From positions 49,583 through 113,582 of the forward strand of contig NZ_FUKU01000043.1 of NCBI RefSeq assembly GCF_900163865.1: a stretch of DNA of 64,000 bases, written 5' to 3'. This document shows positions 1 to 9,769 of the stretch, piece by piece; the first letter of the stretch is position 1, and every line of letters starts with the position of its first letter. The position numbers and the translations under genes are program-made. The notes below the pieces were generated by a model, which saw only the letters and a program-made list of their open reading frames with translations, had not been told where the DNA came from and ran no database searches. Source of the DNA: Sphingobacterium sp. JB170. GTDB lineage: Bacteria > Bacteroidota > Bacteroidia > Sphingobacteriales > Sphingobacteriaceae.

Positions 1-50
1 ATCTTTGTGATAGGTTTAGGTTGATTACCTCGTACAAGAGGTTATATTTT

Positions 51-96
51 AAAGCCTGGAGGATCGCCCGATTCATCCAGGCTTTACTTTTTTATT
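51..96. terminator. Intrinsic terminator, probably bidirectional
   Basis: A perfect 10-bp inverted repeat (AAAGCCTGGA at 51-60, TCCAGGCTTT at 76-85) is followed on the plus strand by ACTTTTTTATT. It lies just past the stop of the minus-strand DUF3078 gene and could end that gene and a plus-strand gene entering from the left. Confidence 0.7.
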
Positions 97-1003
97 AAAA
101 TTTGTAGGTTACGCCCGCGCCCACAATTTGTCTGACTTGAAGACCTGGACCTTTTTCTTCAATACCATTTTTAACTTTCGGAACCATCGTATTGTCGTCG
201 TATATCAGTTGAACGCCTGCATTCACCGTAATAAATTTATTTACCGTCATAAAAAGATTTGCGGTATAATCGACGTCCACATTTTGAGGATCTTCCAGGT
301 AGTTGGCGTAAAGTTTTAACGTATTTTCAAAGGAGATGTTCTTCATTAGATCCACTTTGTAGTAAGCATCCAAGGACGCGCCAAACTCTGTACGCAAATT
401 TTTATCGGCATCTAGCCCATAGTCTGTCCGGAGTGAGTCGATCCCTACGAAGATGAGCCGTGCAGATGCTGGCGAAAGGTTTACACGGAAGTTGTCCGAG
501 CGTTTGTATGCAAAACCAGGACCGAAACTTAAGTACGCTGGAGCAAATGGACCTGATAACACTTGTCTTTGTTCGTTTGTGTAGTCGTATCCTTTAGCAA
601 ACTGCGTGTTAAAGTTTAGGAAGAACGTATACATCCAATATTGTTTAGCCTCGTAGCCGAGTAGACTGTTTATCATAAACCGATCATCGTTCTTTCTCCA
701 ATCCGTTTCTTTTTGAAAAGTTTGACCGTAGGCCGCGAGGACCTTGTTATCCCAGTTCCACTTTCCTTTTTTGTAGTTGAAATCATAATTAAGAACAAGG
801 TTACCCGCAAACGAGCTCACTCCACCGGCCGCCCAATTGGTGAACGAACTTTGATTAATTAAAAAGGTGTTTTCTCCCTTAATTGTCCAGGTTTTTGTGG
901 TGTCTGTGGTCTGCGGGTTTGCCGGAGTGATATCATCTTGTGCAAATGCAGAGCTGCCTGTAATAATGGCGCCGGTAGCTAAAAAGATTTTTAGTAGCTT
1001 CAT
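95..1003 (-). CDS. DUF3078 domain-containing protein, probable outer-membrane beta-barrel
   Basis: The protein has 302 residues. A signal peptide of about 21 residues ends in SSAFA before QDD, so it is exported. The mature part is rich in alternating aromatic and polar strands and ends in a terminal aromatic (GVTYKF), as outer-membrane barrels do. The motif NQSSFTNWAAGGVSSFAGN near residues 50-68 and the later NWDNKVLAAYG are typical of the DUF3078 family of Bacteroidota. The function is unknown; the barrel assignment is inferred from strand pattern and C-terminus. It stands alone, is transcribed toward the window edge and ends at a terminator. Confidence 0.85.
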   Translation of the reverse strand: MKLLKIFLATGAIITGSSAFAQDDITPANPQTTDTTKTWTIKGENTFLINQSSFTNWAAGGVSSFAGNLVLNYDFNYKKGKWNWDNKVLAAYGQTFQKETDWRKNDDRFMINSLLGYEAKQYWMYTFFLNFNTQFAKGYDYTNEQRQVLSGPFAPAYLSFGPGFAYKRSDNFRVNLSPASARLIFVGIDSLRTDYGLDADKNLRTEFGASLDAYYKVDLMKNISFENTLKLYANYLEDPQNVDVDYTANLFMTVNKFITVNAGVQLIYDDNTMVPKVKNGIEEKGPGLQVRQIVGAGVTYKF

Positions 1004-1068
1004 TGTGGTTTGATTAAAGTGTAAAAAAATGTAATATTGAGTTCATACGATAAAATAAATTAATGATT

Positions 1069-1076
1069 TATATTTG
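1069..1076 (+). promoter_or_regulatory. Candidate promoter -7 box for rlmH
   Basis: TATATTTG matches the Bacteroidota -7 consensus TAnnTTTG about 95 bases upstream of the rlmH start. No good -33 TTTG lies at the usual distance, so this is a partial match. Confidence 0.35.
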
Positions 1077-1172
1077 CGTGAGATTAAGAAATTCTAGTTA
1101 GGCAGATCAAGCTTTAGAATATAAAGGTAAATAAATATTTCTTTTTTGCAATAAATAGCAGGTATTAGGTAT

Positions 1173-1646
1173 ATGAAAATCACTTTAATTTGTATTGGTA
1201 AAACGGATGAGAAGTTTGTGATAATGGGGGTTGAGATTTACCTTAAGCGCTTAAAGCACTACATTAATTTCGACCTTGTGATTATTCCGGATATAAAAAA
1301 TGCGAAGAATCTTACGCAGGACCAGCAAAAAGCAAAGGAGGGAGAATACATTTTAAAGCAAGTTGGAAATGCTGACTTTCTGGTACTTTTAGATGAGCGG
1401 GGTAAAGAATTTCATTCGGTCGGTTTCTCACAATATTTGGAGCAGAAAATGATCAGTTCGGTGAATAACTTGGTTTTTGTAGTCGGCGGGCCTTACGGAT
1501 TTTCTAACGAGGTATACCAGCGCGCGAATCAACAAATGTCACTCTCTAAGATGACCTTTTCACACCAGATGATCAGGCTGTTTTTTATTGAGCAGCTTTA
1601 TCGTGGATTTACAATCATAAAAGGAGAGCCGTATCACCACGAATAA
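1173..1646 (+). CDS. rlmH: 23S rRNA (pseudouridine-1915-N3)-methyltransferase RlmH
   Basis: RlmH methylates pseudouridine 1915 in helix 69 of 23S rRNA in the assembled 70S ribosome, using S-adenosylmethionine, and belongs to the SPOUT (trefoil-knot) class. At 157 residues it has the usual family length. The knot and cofactor loop are visible as VVGGPYGFSNEVY near residues 105-117, and the conserved tail HQMIRLFFIEQLYR...IIKGEPYHHE closes the protein. It is transcribed alone, with a candidate promoter about 95 bases upstream, and the small membrane-protein ORF at 1721 follows on the same strand. Confidence 0.95.
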   Translation: MKITLICIGKTDEKFVIMGVEIYLKRLKHYINFDLVIIPDIKNAKNLTQDQQKAKEGEYILKQVGNADFLVLLDERGKEFHSVGFSQYLEQKMISSVNNLVFVVGGPYGFSNEVYQRANQQMSLSKMTFSHQMIRLFFIEQLYRGFTIIKGEPYHHE

Positions 1647-1720
1647 TTTAGCTAATTTTAGTATATTTATATTATGGAATTTGCGGATGGATTTCATCAT
1701 TAGTTTAAAAAGGAGGCGTA

Positions 1721-1861
1721 ATGGATTTAAATAATTTAAAGCGAGATTATAAATTTAAGAGTGAGGAAGCGTACCGCGATAAGAGGCGGAATAGAAATTT
1801 GATTATAATTTGTATGGTCTGTGTAGTGATACTATTCTTTTTATTCGATAGGATTTTCTAG
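1721..1861 (+). CDS. 46-residue single-pass membrane protein
   Basis: A short ORF (46 residues) starts at an ATG placed six bases after a strong AGGAGG at 1711-1716, which is unusually good for this genome and fixes the start. The N-terminal 27 residues are highly charged (MDLNNLKRDYKFKSEEAYRD, then KRRNRN). About 17 hydrophobic residues follow, ending FLFDRIF, giving a predicted N-in tail-anchored single helix. It lies 74 bases downstream of rlmH on the same strand. The function is not recognised. Support comes from the ribosome-binding site and the coherent charge/hydrophobic layout, not from homology. Confidence 0.6.
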   Translation: MDLNNLKRDYKFKSEEAYRDKRRNRNLIIICMVCVVILFFLFDRIF

Positions 1862-1899
1862 AACAGATATACTCGTTACGGAGTTTTTTCTAGTTCGTA

Positions 1900-2367
1900 T
1901 CAAAAATTTTTATTTTCTCGTTCGAGCAGATTTTTAAAAGTATGCCATGCTTGCTTGTCGGTCTTAAACGTTAATGACTTTTCTTGCAGCGTGTCAACCG
2001 GGACGAAGCGAAATACCTCCAGTTTATCGGCTTGTTTTTCCTTCGAGAAGTCGAAAGGACTTACCTTTATATCAAATGTAATCGGCCCTTTGGCTTTCAC
2101 TTGGTAATAGATCGAAAGAATTTGACTTTCGTTAAAACTGGATTTTTCATAGAAATCCGTCGTATAAATATGACGAAGAACATCGATTTCAAGTTGACAT
2201 TCCTCCATAAATTCGCGCTTGAGGGCATCAATTAATCCTTCGCCGTATTCGAGCCCACCTCCGGGAAATTTGGTGAATGATACATTCATAGTCTTCTCGT
2301 CGCTGACTAGTAACTCATTTGTTTCATTGAGTAAAAGGCCGTATACACGGACGTTAAATAGATACAT
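1900..2367 (-). CDS. Nudix hydrolase
   Basis: This 155-residue protein carries a Nudix box at about residues 37-59 (GGLEYGEG...REFMEECQL), with Cys in place of the last consensus Gly. The REFMEE glutamates are the metal ligands for hydrolysis of nucleoside diphosphates linked to another moiety. The substrate cannot be read from sequence. It starts MYLFNVRVYGLLLNE, typical of small Bacteroidota Nudix proteins. It is 12 bases downstream of the DUF1080 lipoprotein gene and probably co-transcribed with it and the gene at 3182. Confidence 0.9.
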   Translation of the reverse strand: MYLFNVRVYGLLLNETNELLVSDEKTMNVSFTKFPGGGLEYGEGLIDALKREFMEECQLEIDVLRHIYTTDFYEKSSFNESQILSIYYQVKAKGPITFDIKVSPFDFSKEKQADKLEVFRFVPVDTLQEKSLTFKTDKQAWHTFKNLLERENKNF

Positions 2368-2379
2368 TTAGTGTGTATT

Positions 2380-3180
2380 TTATTTTTTATTAGACAAGTC
2401 TTTAAGGTAGATGTTTCGAAATTCGACCGGTTGCCCCTCACTTTGTAGGGCGATATAACCATGGTCTAAAATTTTGCCATCTACCTTTTCCGCCTGCTTA
2501 TAATTATTTACTATCGGTCCCCCAATTTGTGGTTTACTATAAGTAAGTACGGTGTCGCCTTCAATAATATGGGTAACCAGTGAATCTCCTCGTACGATTA
2601 GTTCGGCGTGCACCCATTGGTCACCATCATATGTCTTTGAAAGCGAATTGATACAATGCGTCTCAAGGAGCTTTCCTTGATATACGATGTGTGTACCAGG
2701 TGAGCACATATTTCCGGTTGGCCGCGCAACGCTGTCGCCAAGGCCACCCAAAAACTGCATTTCGACCGAAATGGGCCAGTCTTGGTTCACAGGCATCGTT
2801 CGTGGATCTTGGGAGTGAAACATCACACCGCTATTACGCAACGTGAAAGAGGGAGCGCCCGGGTACAAATCACCAACAAACCGATATTCTAATTTTAAAT
2901 GGTAATGCGAAAAGGGGGTTTCATAGTACAGGTGGCCGTATCTATCGTCAAATTCTCCGCCATAACCATCGTAGTTTACTTGAATTACATCATCGTTCAC
3001 TCGAAACGTATTCGCGAAGTTTTCACCGGTGGGGTAGGAATAAATTTTGGTGATCCAGTTGTCAAGATTTTCACCGTTAAATAATCGGATCCATTGGTCT
3101 TGTGGCTCCTGTTTTAGAACAGGATTACAACCAAACAACAACGTTGTAACGCTTAATGCGTATAAAACTGATTTTATCAT
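2380..3180 (-). CDS. DUF1080 family lipoprotein (3-keto-disaccharide hydrolase-like)
   Basis: The 266-residue protein has a lipoprotein signal with lipobox LFGC (Cys18), so it is probably anchored in the envelope. The mature region has the DUF1080 pattern: WIRLFNGENLDNWITKI near the N-terminus, then SGVMFHSQDP, VEMQFLGGLGD and a closing IALQSEGQPVEFRNIYLKDL. It is a laminin-G/concanavalin-like beta sandwich often linked to carbohydrate use in Bacteroidota; some members hydrolyse 3-keto-glycosides. The specific activity here is inferred only from family. It is separated by one base from the gene at 3182, so the two are probably one transcript. Confidence 0.88.
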   Translation of the reverse strand: MIKSVLYALSVTTLLFGCNPVLKQEPQDQWIRLFNGENLDNWITKIYSYPTGENFANTFRVNDDVIQVNYDGYGGEFDDRYGHLYYETPFSHYHLKLEYRFVGDLYPGAPSFTLRNSGVMFHSQDPRTMPVNQDWPISVEMQFLGGLGDSVARPTGNMCSPGTHIVYQGKLLETHCINSLSKTYDGDQWVHAELIVRGDSLVTHIIEGDTVLTYSKPQIGGPIVNNYKQAEKVDGKILDHGYIALQSEGQPVEFRNIYLKDLSNKK

Positions 3181-3181
3181 T

Positions 3182-3916
3182 TTATAGGAATTGGAATCCG
3201 TTTTCTATCGACATTTCATCTACCCCAAAGAATGAATAATGTTTAGGAAGAAACCATTGCAGCGTATTCATGATTATTTTAAAATCCTTTTCATGTGAAA
3301 ACTGTATCGGTGTGATATTAAAAACGAGATCTTGAGAAGCCTTTCGTTCGTCCTCGTAATCGCGGGCAATTAGCATCATTTTTGGGTTTTGTACACCTGA
3401 AAATGTTAAGAATTCGCGAATATGTTTCCGTAAGTATTTTGGAAATATTTCTTCCGAAGGTTGCCCCACGAGGATGTCTTCGTCGTTACTGATTTTGGTT
3501 CGTTCTTCTCGATTCGAAAATAAGCTAACATCCGTATAAAAGGAACCGGAAAGTTTCAAGTTAACTAGATCACCGTATGAGAATACCCATTCAGGTTGTC
3601 CTTGGTGTGCATTAATTACAATTCCGAACCCTTGGTCCATGATGATAGCAAGCTGTTTTTCGATGACATATGCTTGAAAGCTTTCTCCAGTGGAAATGGT
3701 TTGTAACTGTATATAGGGGAAACCATCATTACTCGTGATAATTTCAGGGTCACCAAGCTTTAGATTTGCGCCGGCGATTGCACCTAAAAAATCATCTCGC
3801 CATTTCTCATCGCGTTGCTCGAACGGGATTTGCATTAATTGGTTGATAATGATAGTTTTCTCCAAATCGCCTAAAAATTGTTCTTTCTGAATTGTTTTGT
3901 TCTCGCTTTTATTCAT
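3182..3916 (-). CDS. Hypothetical protein, 244 residues
   Basis: I do not recognise this family with confidence. The protein is cytoplasmic (no signal peptide, no membrane segment), acidic, and composed of alternating short strands and helices. A low-complexity Lys/Glu N-terminus (MNKSENKTIQKEQF) leads into a region reading GAIAGANLKLGDPEIITSNDGFPYIQLQT, and the C-terminus is aromatic (NTLQWFLPKHYSFFGVDEM). It begins a probable operon with the DUF1080 lipoprotein and the Nudix gene on the minus strand, divergent from the E1 gene at 4066. Confidence 0.8.
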   Translation of the reverse strand: MNKSENKTIQKEQFLGDLEKTIIINQLMQIPFEQRDEKWRDDFLGAIAGANLKLGDPEIITSNDGFPYIQLQTISTGESFQAYVIEKQLAIIMDQGFGIVINAHQGQPEWVFSYGDLVNLKLSGSFYTDVSLFSNREERTKISNDEDILVGQPSEEIFPKYLRKHIREFLTFSGVQNPKMMLIARDYEDERKASQDLVFNITPIQFSHEKDFKIIMNTLQWFLPKHYSFFGVDEMSIENGFQFL

Positions 3917-4037
3917 CTTGTATTTATCCCTAAAAGAGTCTAAAAGTAAGTATAATTGCTTAAAACAAAAACATCTTTTCCGAATTATAGAGCGCGCTTA
4001 ACAGGAACCACTATTGGGAATACCAGGTATATTTTAG

Positions 4038-4045
4038 TACTTTTG
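4038..4045 (+). promoter_or_regulatory. Promoter of the E1 gene
   Basis: TACTTTTG matches the Bacteroidota -7 consensus TAnnTTTG 20 bases before the start codon; a TTG at 4014-4016 lies 21 bases upstream of it, near the expected -33 spacing. It implies a short leader. Confidence 0.55.
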
Positions 4046-4065
4046 CTGAAACCATAGTTTAGTAT

Positions 4066-6483
4066 ATGTCTGAAACTATCAACAATGTAAACAGTGATTT
4101 CGAAACATCCAAAATCAGCTTTAATGACTTTCGTGAGATCATATTGCATGATTATAAGATTGCCGTTCAAAGCAGATATGTAAGCGTGCTGGGACGGAAA
4201 GAAGTCTTAACGGGAAAAGCTAAATTTGGAATATTTGGTGATGGTAAAGAGGTCGCACAAATTGCATTATCTAAAGTATTTAAAAACGGAGATTGGCGAT
4301 CGGGTTATTATCGCGACCAGACTTTTGCTTTTGCATCTGAAATCACCAATGTATATCATTTTTTCTCGCAATTATATGCAAATCCGGATCTGAAGTCAGA
4401 AATTTCTTCTGGTGGAAGACAAATGAATTGTCATTTTTCTACTCAGTTACTCGATGGACAGGGGAATTGGTTGAATCAAACGGAGCAGAAAAATTCTGTC
4501 TCGGACATTTCGACTACAGGAGGACAGATGGCACGCGTGGTTGGACTAGGACTTGCGTCGAAATTGTATCGCGAAAATAGAAACCTAGATTATCTATCCT
4601 ATTTTTCAAATAAAGGCGAGGAAGTCGTATTTGCGATGATCGGCAATGCATCGACGTCCGAGGGGGTCTTCTGGGAAACATTGAATGCAATTGCTGTAAA
4701 ACAAATACCTGTGGTTGTGTCGATTTGGGATGACGGATACGGTATCTCGGTCCCCAATGAAGTCCAAACGACCAAGGGAGACATTTCGGCTGCTATTCGT
4801 GGTCTTCAACGTGAAGGTGGTAGTAATGGTGTGGAGATATTCAAAGTGCGTGGTTGGGATTATCCAGCTTTGTGTGAGGTGTATGAAAAGGCCGCTTTGT
4901 TAGCGCGCGAGGAACATATCCCGTGTGTAGTACATGTTACTGAAATGACGCAGCCGCAAGGGCACTCGACCTCGGGTTCCCATGAACGCTATAAAACGGA
5001 TGAACGTTTAGCATGGGAGGAAAGCAACGATTGTAATCTAAAAATGCGGGAATGGCTATTAACGTCCGGCATTGCACAGGAAGAGGAACTTTTGACACTT
5101 GAGAAAGATTCGAAAGAGTTTGTTCGTCAGGAACAACGACGTGCTTGGGCCGACTGCAACGGGACTATTCGTAAAGATCTGGATGAAGCGATCGAAATGC
5201 TCGCTGCAATCGAACTTCCAGTCGTTGAAATTCCTTTAAAAACACTGAAATCGTTAAGTGAGCCATCTTTAAAAATCGTATACGCGAATGTGCGCCGTGC
5301 TATTCGTGATTTGCGCAGCGAGAATAGCATTGAAAAAACTGCATTGGTAAATTGGTATACAGGGAAAACACGGGAGAATTATGGCAGGTTTAATGATAAA
5401 CTTTTTAGCGATACGAAAGACTCACCACTTGATATCGCTCCTGTAGCGATTGTGTATAACGACGCAGCACAATTGGTCGATGGAAGAGAAATTTTAAACG
5501 CTTGTTTTAAAGCAAATTTTGCACGGGATGAACGCATTATCGCCTTTGGAGAAGATGTGGGATTAATTGGCGACGTGAATCAAGGATTTGCCGGCCTGCA
5601 GGACATTTTTGGTGAGCAAAGAATATTTGATACCGGTATAAGGGAGTCGGTCATCGTTGGCAAAGGGATCGGGCTGGCCATTCGGGGACTTCGTCCAATT
5701 GCGGAAATACAGTATCTAGATTACTTACTATATGGATTGCCGGTATTAAGCGATGATTTAGCGAGTCTCAGTTACCGTACCAAGGGAACACAGAAATCTC
5801 CTGTAATTATTCGCACACGCGGCCATCGTTTGGAGGGCGTGTGGCATTCGGGCTCTCCGATGACAGTATTATTAGGTGCCCTGCGCGGAATACATCTATG
5901 TGTACCGCGTAACATGACCCAAGCAGCAGGCATGTATAACACCTTACTTCGTTCAGATGAACCAGCATTGGTAATCGAGTGTCTAAATGGCTACCGGCTA
6001 AAGGAGAAGATGCCGAGCAATGTTGGAGAATTTACCGTGGAAATTGGCCAGACCGAGCTCATGCGAGAGGGTACAGATATCACCGTGATATCCTATGGTG
6101 CCACATTACGCGTTGTAATGGACGCCTCTGTTGAACTGGAAAAACTGGGGATTTCTATCGAGGTAATTGACGCACAATGTTTACTACCATTTGATCGTAC
6201 GAATCTGTCGAGTAAATCACTAGCAAAAACGAATAAGATTTTGGTTGTGGATGAAGATATGCCAGGCGGTGCTTCTGCTTTTATTATGAACGAAGTGTTA
6301 GAAAATCAAAATGGCTATTATCTGCTCGACGGCCAACCAAAGACATTGTCAGCAAAAGCCCATCGACCACCTTATGGCTCTGATGGCGACTATTTTACGA
6401 AACCATCGATCGATGATATCGTAGAAGTGGCTTACCAGATGATGAGTGATTATAATGGAAACAGGTTCCCTAAATTGTTTTAG
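4066..6483 (+). CDS. 2-oxoacid dehydrogenase E1, fused alpha and beta subunits
   Basis: An 805-residue thiamine-diphosphate enzyme for oxidative decarboxylation of a 2-oxoacid, feeding a lipoyl E2 protein. The alpha half (about 1-400) carries the cofactor/Mg motif near residues 192-222. Instead of the textbook GDG...NN it reads GNASTSEG...WDDGYGIS, the form I associate with Bacteroidota fused E1 proteins. The beta half (about 460-805) contains GEDVGLIGDVNQGF, a transketolase-type pyrimidine domain, and the closing C-terminal domain with VVDEDMPGGASAF. Branched-chain 2-oxoacids are the most likely substrates; pyruvate cannot be excluded. E2 and E3 are not adjacent. The gene has its own promoter. 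Confidence 0.9.
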   Translation: MSETINNVNSDFETSKISFNDFREIILHDYKIAVQSRYVSVLGRKEVLTGKAKFGIFGDGKEVAQIALSKVFKNGDWRSGYYRDQTFAFASEITNVYHFFSQLYANPDLKSEISSGGRQMNCHFSTQLLDGQGNWLNQTEQKNSVSDISTTGGQMARVVGLGLASKLYRENRNLDYLSYFSNKGEEVVFAMIGNASTSEGVFWETLNAIAVKQIPVVVSIWDDGYGISVPNEVQTTKGDISAAIRGLQREGGSNGVEIFKVRGWDYPALCEVYEKAALLAREEHIPCVVHVTEMTQPQGHSTSGSHERYKTDERLAWEESNDCNLKMREWLLTSGIAQEEELLTLEKDSKEFVRQEQRRAWADCNGTIRKDLDEAIEMLAAIELPVVEIPLKTLKSLSEPSLKIVYANVRRAIRDLRSENSIEKTALVNWYTGKTRENYGRFNDKLFSDTKDSPLDIAPVAIVYNDAAQLVDGREILNACFKANFARDERIIAFGEDVGLIGDVNQGFAGLQDIFGEQRIFDTGIRESVIVGKGIGLAIRGLRPIAEIQYLDYLLYGLPVLSDDLASLSYRTKGTQKSPVIIRTRGHRLEGVWHSGSPMTVLLGALRGIHLCVPRNMTQAAGMYNTLLRSDEPALVIECLNGYRLKEKMPSNVGEFTVEIGQTELMREGTDITVISYGATLRVVMDASVELEKLGISIEVIDAQCLLPFDRTNLSSKSLAKTNKILVVDEDMPGGASAFIMNEVLENQNGYYLLDGQPKTLSAKAHRPPYGSDGDYFTKPSIDDIVEVAYQMMSDYNGNRFPKLF

Positions 6484-6508
6484 GAGGACACTGTTTCATG
6501 CTTATAAT

Positions 6509-7360
6509 TTAAATAAATAGTGAGGCTGCTCCTAATATTGCAGCCTTTTCTGCAAATTTTCCGACAAAGATCTTAAAGGGTGCAAATTTCTCGCTGTTGT
6601 ATTTTGATATTATATCAAATGCTTGTGCGATGTTTCCTCCTAATATAAACGTTTCGCACTGATGAAGGGCTGAAAAATGGGTTAAGAAATCGCTAAAGGA
6701 AATACTATATTCGTCCATAAGAACTTCAAAAGCATCTGTCTGGCAATGTTTCTCTAGTATTTCTCGAAATCCATCTTCGCGATGACCCGTTAGCTCATAA
6801 AATCGCTGCGTGAACCACCGAGTGGCTAGGTACTCCTCAAATATACTCTCGCGGTAGGAGACGTTCCATAAGTCGGCGTCGAAAGCTTTTCCATTTTTTC
6901 GCCATACTGAAGATCCTAAACCCGTTCCCAACGTAATGCCTAATATCGCAGGCTTGTCTTCTAGTTTGGCGGCAAATACTTCACCCTGCAAGAAAGCGGC
7001 TGCATCATTGATGAAATTTACTTGTTTATTGTTGCCAAGTAGAGCTGTCAATTCTTCCCCTACATTAATTCGATACAGGGAATCGTATTTATCTTGACCA
7101 TGCATCAATGAGATGCCATTTTCGTAGTCAAATGGTCCTGGGACCGCAATTCCAAGGCGTGAAACTGTTACCGAACTCTCACTTATCGATTGGCTAATTG
7201 TTTGTGCCCATATTTGTAAAATCGATTTAGCAGATTGCCCTGAATTTACGCGGCTTCTAGAGATAGTATGTTCTAAAATTTCCCACGTATTAATATCGAC
7301 CACTGCACATGTGATATGCGTGCCCCCAATATCTGATGCGAGTACTAAATTATTCTCCAT
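6509..7360 (-). CDS. ROK-family sugar kinase-like protein
   Basis: This 283-residue ASKHA-fold protein starts with the phosphate-1 loop [14 protein letters not shown] (residues 9-22), has [12 protein letters not shown] near 140 (phosphate-2) and [11 protein letters not shown] near 250 (adenosine loop). It probably phosphorylates a hexose, glucokinase-like. The Cys-rich zinc motif of many ROK kinases is absent, so a divergent member is possible. Its ATG lies inside the aroC coding region (11-base overlap), making it the last gene of the aromatic operon; that placement has no obvious metabolic reason. Confidence 0.8.
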   Translation of the reverse strand: MENNLVLASDIGGTHITCAVVDINTWEILEHTISRSRVNSGQSAKSILQIWAQTISQSISESSVTVSRLGIAVPGPFDYENGISLMHGQDKYDSLYRINVGEELTALLGNNKQVNFINDAAAFLQGEVFAAKLEDKPAILGITLGTGLGSSVWRKNGKAFDADLWNVSYRESIFEEYLATRWFTQRFYELTGHREDGFREILEKHCQTDAFEVLMDEYSISFSDFLTHFSALHQCETFILGGNIAQAFDIISKYNSEKFAPFKIFVGKFAEKAAILGAASLFI

Positions 7361-8444
7361 TGGTGTATGCTTTATAACGTAGGTAATGATCGGCTAAAAC
7401 TAATGCAGTCATTGCCTCGACGATGATAACGGCACGCGAAACGACACAAGGATCGTGACGACCTTTGCCTGTGATTTTCGTGTTTTCCCCCGCGTTGTTT
7501 AATGTGTCTTGATCTTGCATTATTGTAGCGACAGGTTTGAAGGCAGTTCGAAAGGTGATGTCCATTCCGTTAGAAATGCCCCCTTGAATCCCACCAGAGA
7601 AATTGGTTAGCGTACGTACCTGATCGTCGTTCTTTACAAAAATGTCGTTGTGTTGTGAACCACGCATTTCCGATCCGTTAAAACCGGACCCATATTCAAA
7701 TCCATGTACGGCATTTATACTTAGCATGGCTTTGCCTAGATCGGCATGTAATTTATCAAAAACCGGTTCACCTAAACCGACGGGGACACCACGAACAACT
7801 GTCGATATTTTGCCGCCAATAGTATCGCCACTTTTTCGAACCTGATCGATTAGTTCAATCATTTCTTTTGCAGTTGCGGGATCTGCGCAACGAACAATAT
7901 TGTCTTCTCTAACTTCGAGCAAACGATTCAGGTCTTCTGTGTCTAAATTAGGTGCTTGCAAGCTACCGACGGCATCGACGTGCGCAAATATTTCTATTCC
8001 TTTGCTCGCTAAATACAACTTAGCAATTGCACCGGCGGCTACCCGTGCTGCTGTTTCTCGCGCGGAGGAACGGCCGCCACCGCGATAATCACGTATTCCA
8101 TATTTTTGCTGGTAGGTATAATCAGCGTGGGAAGGGCGATATTTGTCTGCGATATGCGAGTAGTCTTTTGAACGCTGATCTTCATTTGGAATTAGAATAG
8201 CTATTGGAGTACCTGTGGTTTTACCTTCAAAAACCCCTGAAAGTATCTGTGCTTGATCACTCTCTTTGCGTTGCGTTGTGATTTTTGATTGCCCAGGTTT
8301 ACGCTTATCCAATTCGGATTGGATAAAAGCTTCGTTGATCTTTATTTGCGCAGGGCAGCCGTCGATAATTACACCGATAGCTTTTCCATGAGATTCACCA
8401 AACGTACTTATTCGAAATAGGTTGCCAAACGAGTTTCCGGCCAT
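7350..8444 (-). CDS. aroC: Chorismate synthase
   Basis: AroC converts 5-enolpyruvylshikimate-3-phosphate to chorismate, the last shikimate step, and needs reduced FMN. The 364-residue length is normal. Signatures are visible: [16 protein letters not shown] near residues 15-30, [20 protein letters not shown] near 120-139 and [10 protein letters not shown] near 333. It lies 77 bases after aroA, with only a weak internal promoter-like sequence between them, and overlaps the downstream kinase gene by 11 bases. Confidence 0.97.
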   Translation of the reverse strand: MAGNSFGNLFRISTFGESHGKAIGVIIDGCPAQIKINEAFIQSELDKRKPGQSKITTQRKESDQAQILSGVFEGKTTGTPIAILIPNEDQRSKDYSHIADKYRPSHADYTYQQKYGIRDYRGGGRSSARETAARVAAGAIAKLYLASKGIEIFAHVDAVGSLQAPNLDTEDLNRLLEVREDNIVRCADPATAKEMIELIDQVRKSGDTIGGKISTVVRGVPVGLGEPVFDKLHADLGKAMLSINAVHGFEYGSGFNGSEMRGSQHNDIFVKNDDQVRTLTNFSGGIQGGISNGMDITFRTAFKPVATIMQDQDTLNNAGENTKITGKGRHDPCVVSRAVIIVEAMTALVLADHYLRYKAYTNGE

Positions 8445-8521
8445 AATTATTTTTAATATTCCGTAAATATATATGAAATCAGCAATAACAAAGAACGAAT
8501 GACACTGATTTCTTGAAATTA

Positions 8522-9769
8522 TTATTTAGTTTGAAACCCGTGGTCTTGCAAATGCTGCCAAAATTCAGGGTACGATTTCTCTACAACAAGCGGTTCGTTA
8601 ATTATAACCTTGTCGAAAACGAGCGCTAAAGGGGCGAAAGCCATGGCCATCCGATGGTCTTCATAAGTGTCAATTGAAATTTGGGCTGGGTAATAAACGT
8701 CCTGTGTTTTTACGTGATACGTTTCCCCATCGGCAATAATTGTTGCGCCGAATTTTTCAATTTCATGTTTCAGGGCAGCGATACGATCTGTTTCTTTTAT
8801 TTTTAACGTTTCCACACCTGTAATGGAGATATCTCGTTTGATTGCCGCGGCCAATGCAACAATTGTTTGAGCAAGATCAGGACATTCTTTGAAATCAAAA
8901 AGCTTTTGATCGCTTCCCCCGCTGACCTTGGAGATACGAAGTCCGTCTTCGTGGAAAGAACTTGCAACGCCAAAGTGTTTCATGATATTGACTATCGCAA
9001 TATCACCTTGTAAGCTATGTGCCTTTAACCCCGGAAGGAGTATTGTCCCTTCCTTTGATAAGGCGACTATGGCATACCAGTATGATGCCGCGCTCCAGTC
9101 TGGTTCGACAAATATCGTTGCCGGTAGGAATTTTTGGGCTGGAATCTCAATAACGTTATCTGTCCAAGAATGCTTAATTCCGGCCTCGAGAAGCATGTTC
9201 AGCGTCATAGTCACATAAGGACGGGATGTGAGCTCTCCTTCGATGCGGAGTTGCAAGCCTTTTTTCAATGACGGGGCAATTAGTAATAGCGACGAAATAT
9301 ATTGGCTACTGATATTCCCTGGAATAGAAACTTTGTCGGCTGTTTGGACGAACCCGCCGTCGATTTTTATCGGCGGATAGTTTGTTTTTTTCTCATACTG
9401 GATGTTCGCTCCTAGTTCGCTCAACGCATCGACTAAAATACCAATTGGTCGTTCCTGCATTCGGTTTGTTCCTGTCAGTGTGAATTGTGCACTTCCCAAC
9501 GTTAGGTATGACGTTAAAAAACGCATAGCAGTTCCCGCGGGGCCGATATTGATTGTTATCCGGTCATCGGAGTCGCTCGCGGCTTGCACCAGGGAATTTT
9601 GCATGATCACCGTATCGGCTGCATTAGAGAGGTTTTCGATCCGGACCACACCGCGGCTTAATGCTTGAATAATAAGGGCACGGTTGCTCTCCGATTTAGA
9701 ACCAGTGAGTTGAACCGTTCCCTTAATTTGTGTGGTAGGATGAGAGAGAAGTCGTGTTTCTACGCTCAT
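8522..9769 (-). CDS. aroA: 3-phosphoshikimate 1-carboxyvinyltransferase (EPSP synthase)
   Basis: AroA transfers enolpyruvate from phosphoenolpyruvate to shikimate-3-phosphate. The 415-residue protein shows the family marks [18 protein letters not shown] at 18-35, the central [16 protein letters not shown] near 73, [18 protein letters not shown] near 327 and [13 protein letters not shown] near 378. The start codon overlaps the stop of the upstream DAHP synthase gene as TAATG, with GGAGG just before it, so translation is probably coupled. Confidence 0.97.
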   Translation of the reverse strand: MSVETRLLSHPTTQIKGTVQLTGSKSESNRALIIQALSRGVVRIENLSNAADTVIMQNSLVQAASDSDDRITINIGPAGTAMRFLTSYLTLGSAQFTLTGTNRMQERPIGILVDALSELGANIQYEKKTNYPPIKIDGGFVQTADKVSIPGNISSQYISSLLLIAPSLKKGLQLRIEGELTSRPYVTMTLNMLLEAGIKHSWTDNVIEIPAQKFLPATIFVEPDWSAASYWYAIVALSKEGTILLPGLKAHSLQGDIAIVNIMKHFGVASSFHEDGLRISKVSGGSDQKLFDFKECPDLAQTIVALAAAIKRDISITGVETLKIKETDRIAALKHEIEKFGATIIADGETYHVKTQDVYYPAQISIDTYEDHRMAMAFAPLALVFDKVIINEPLVVEKSYPEFWQHLQDHGFQTK

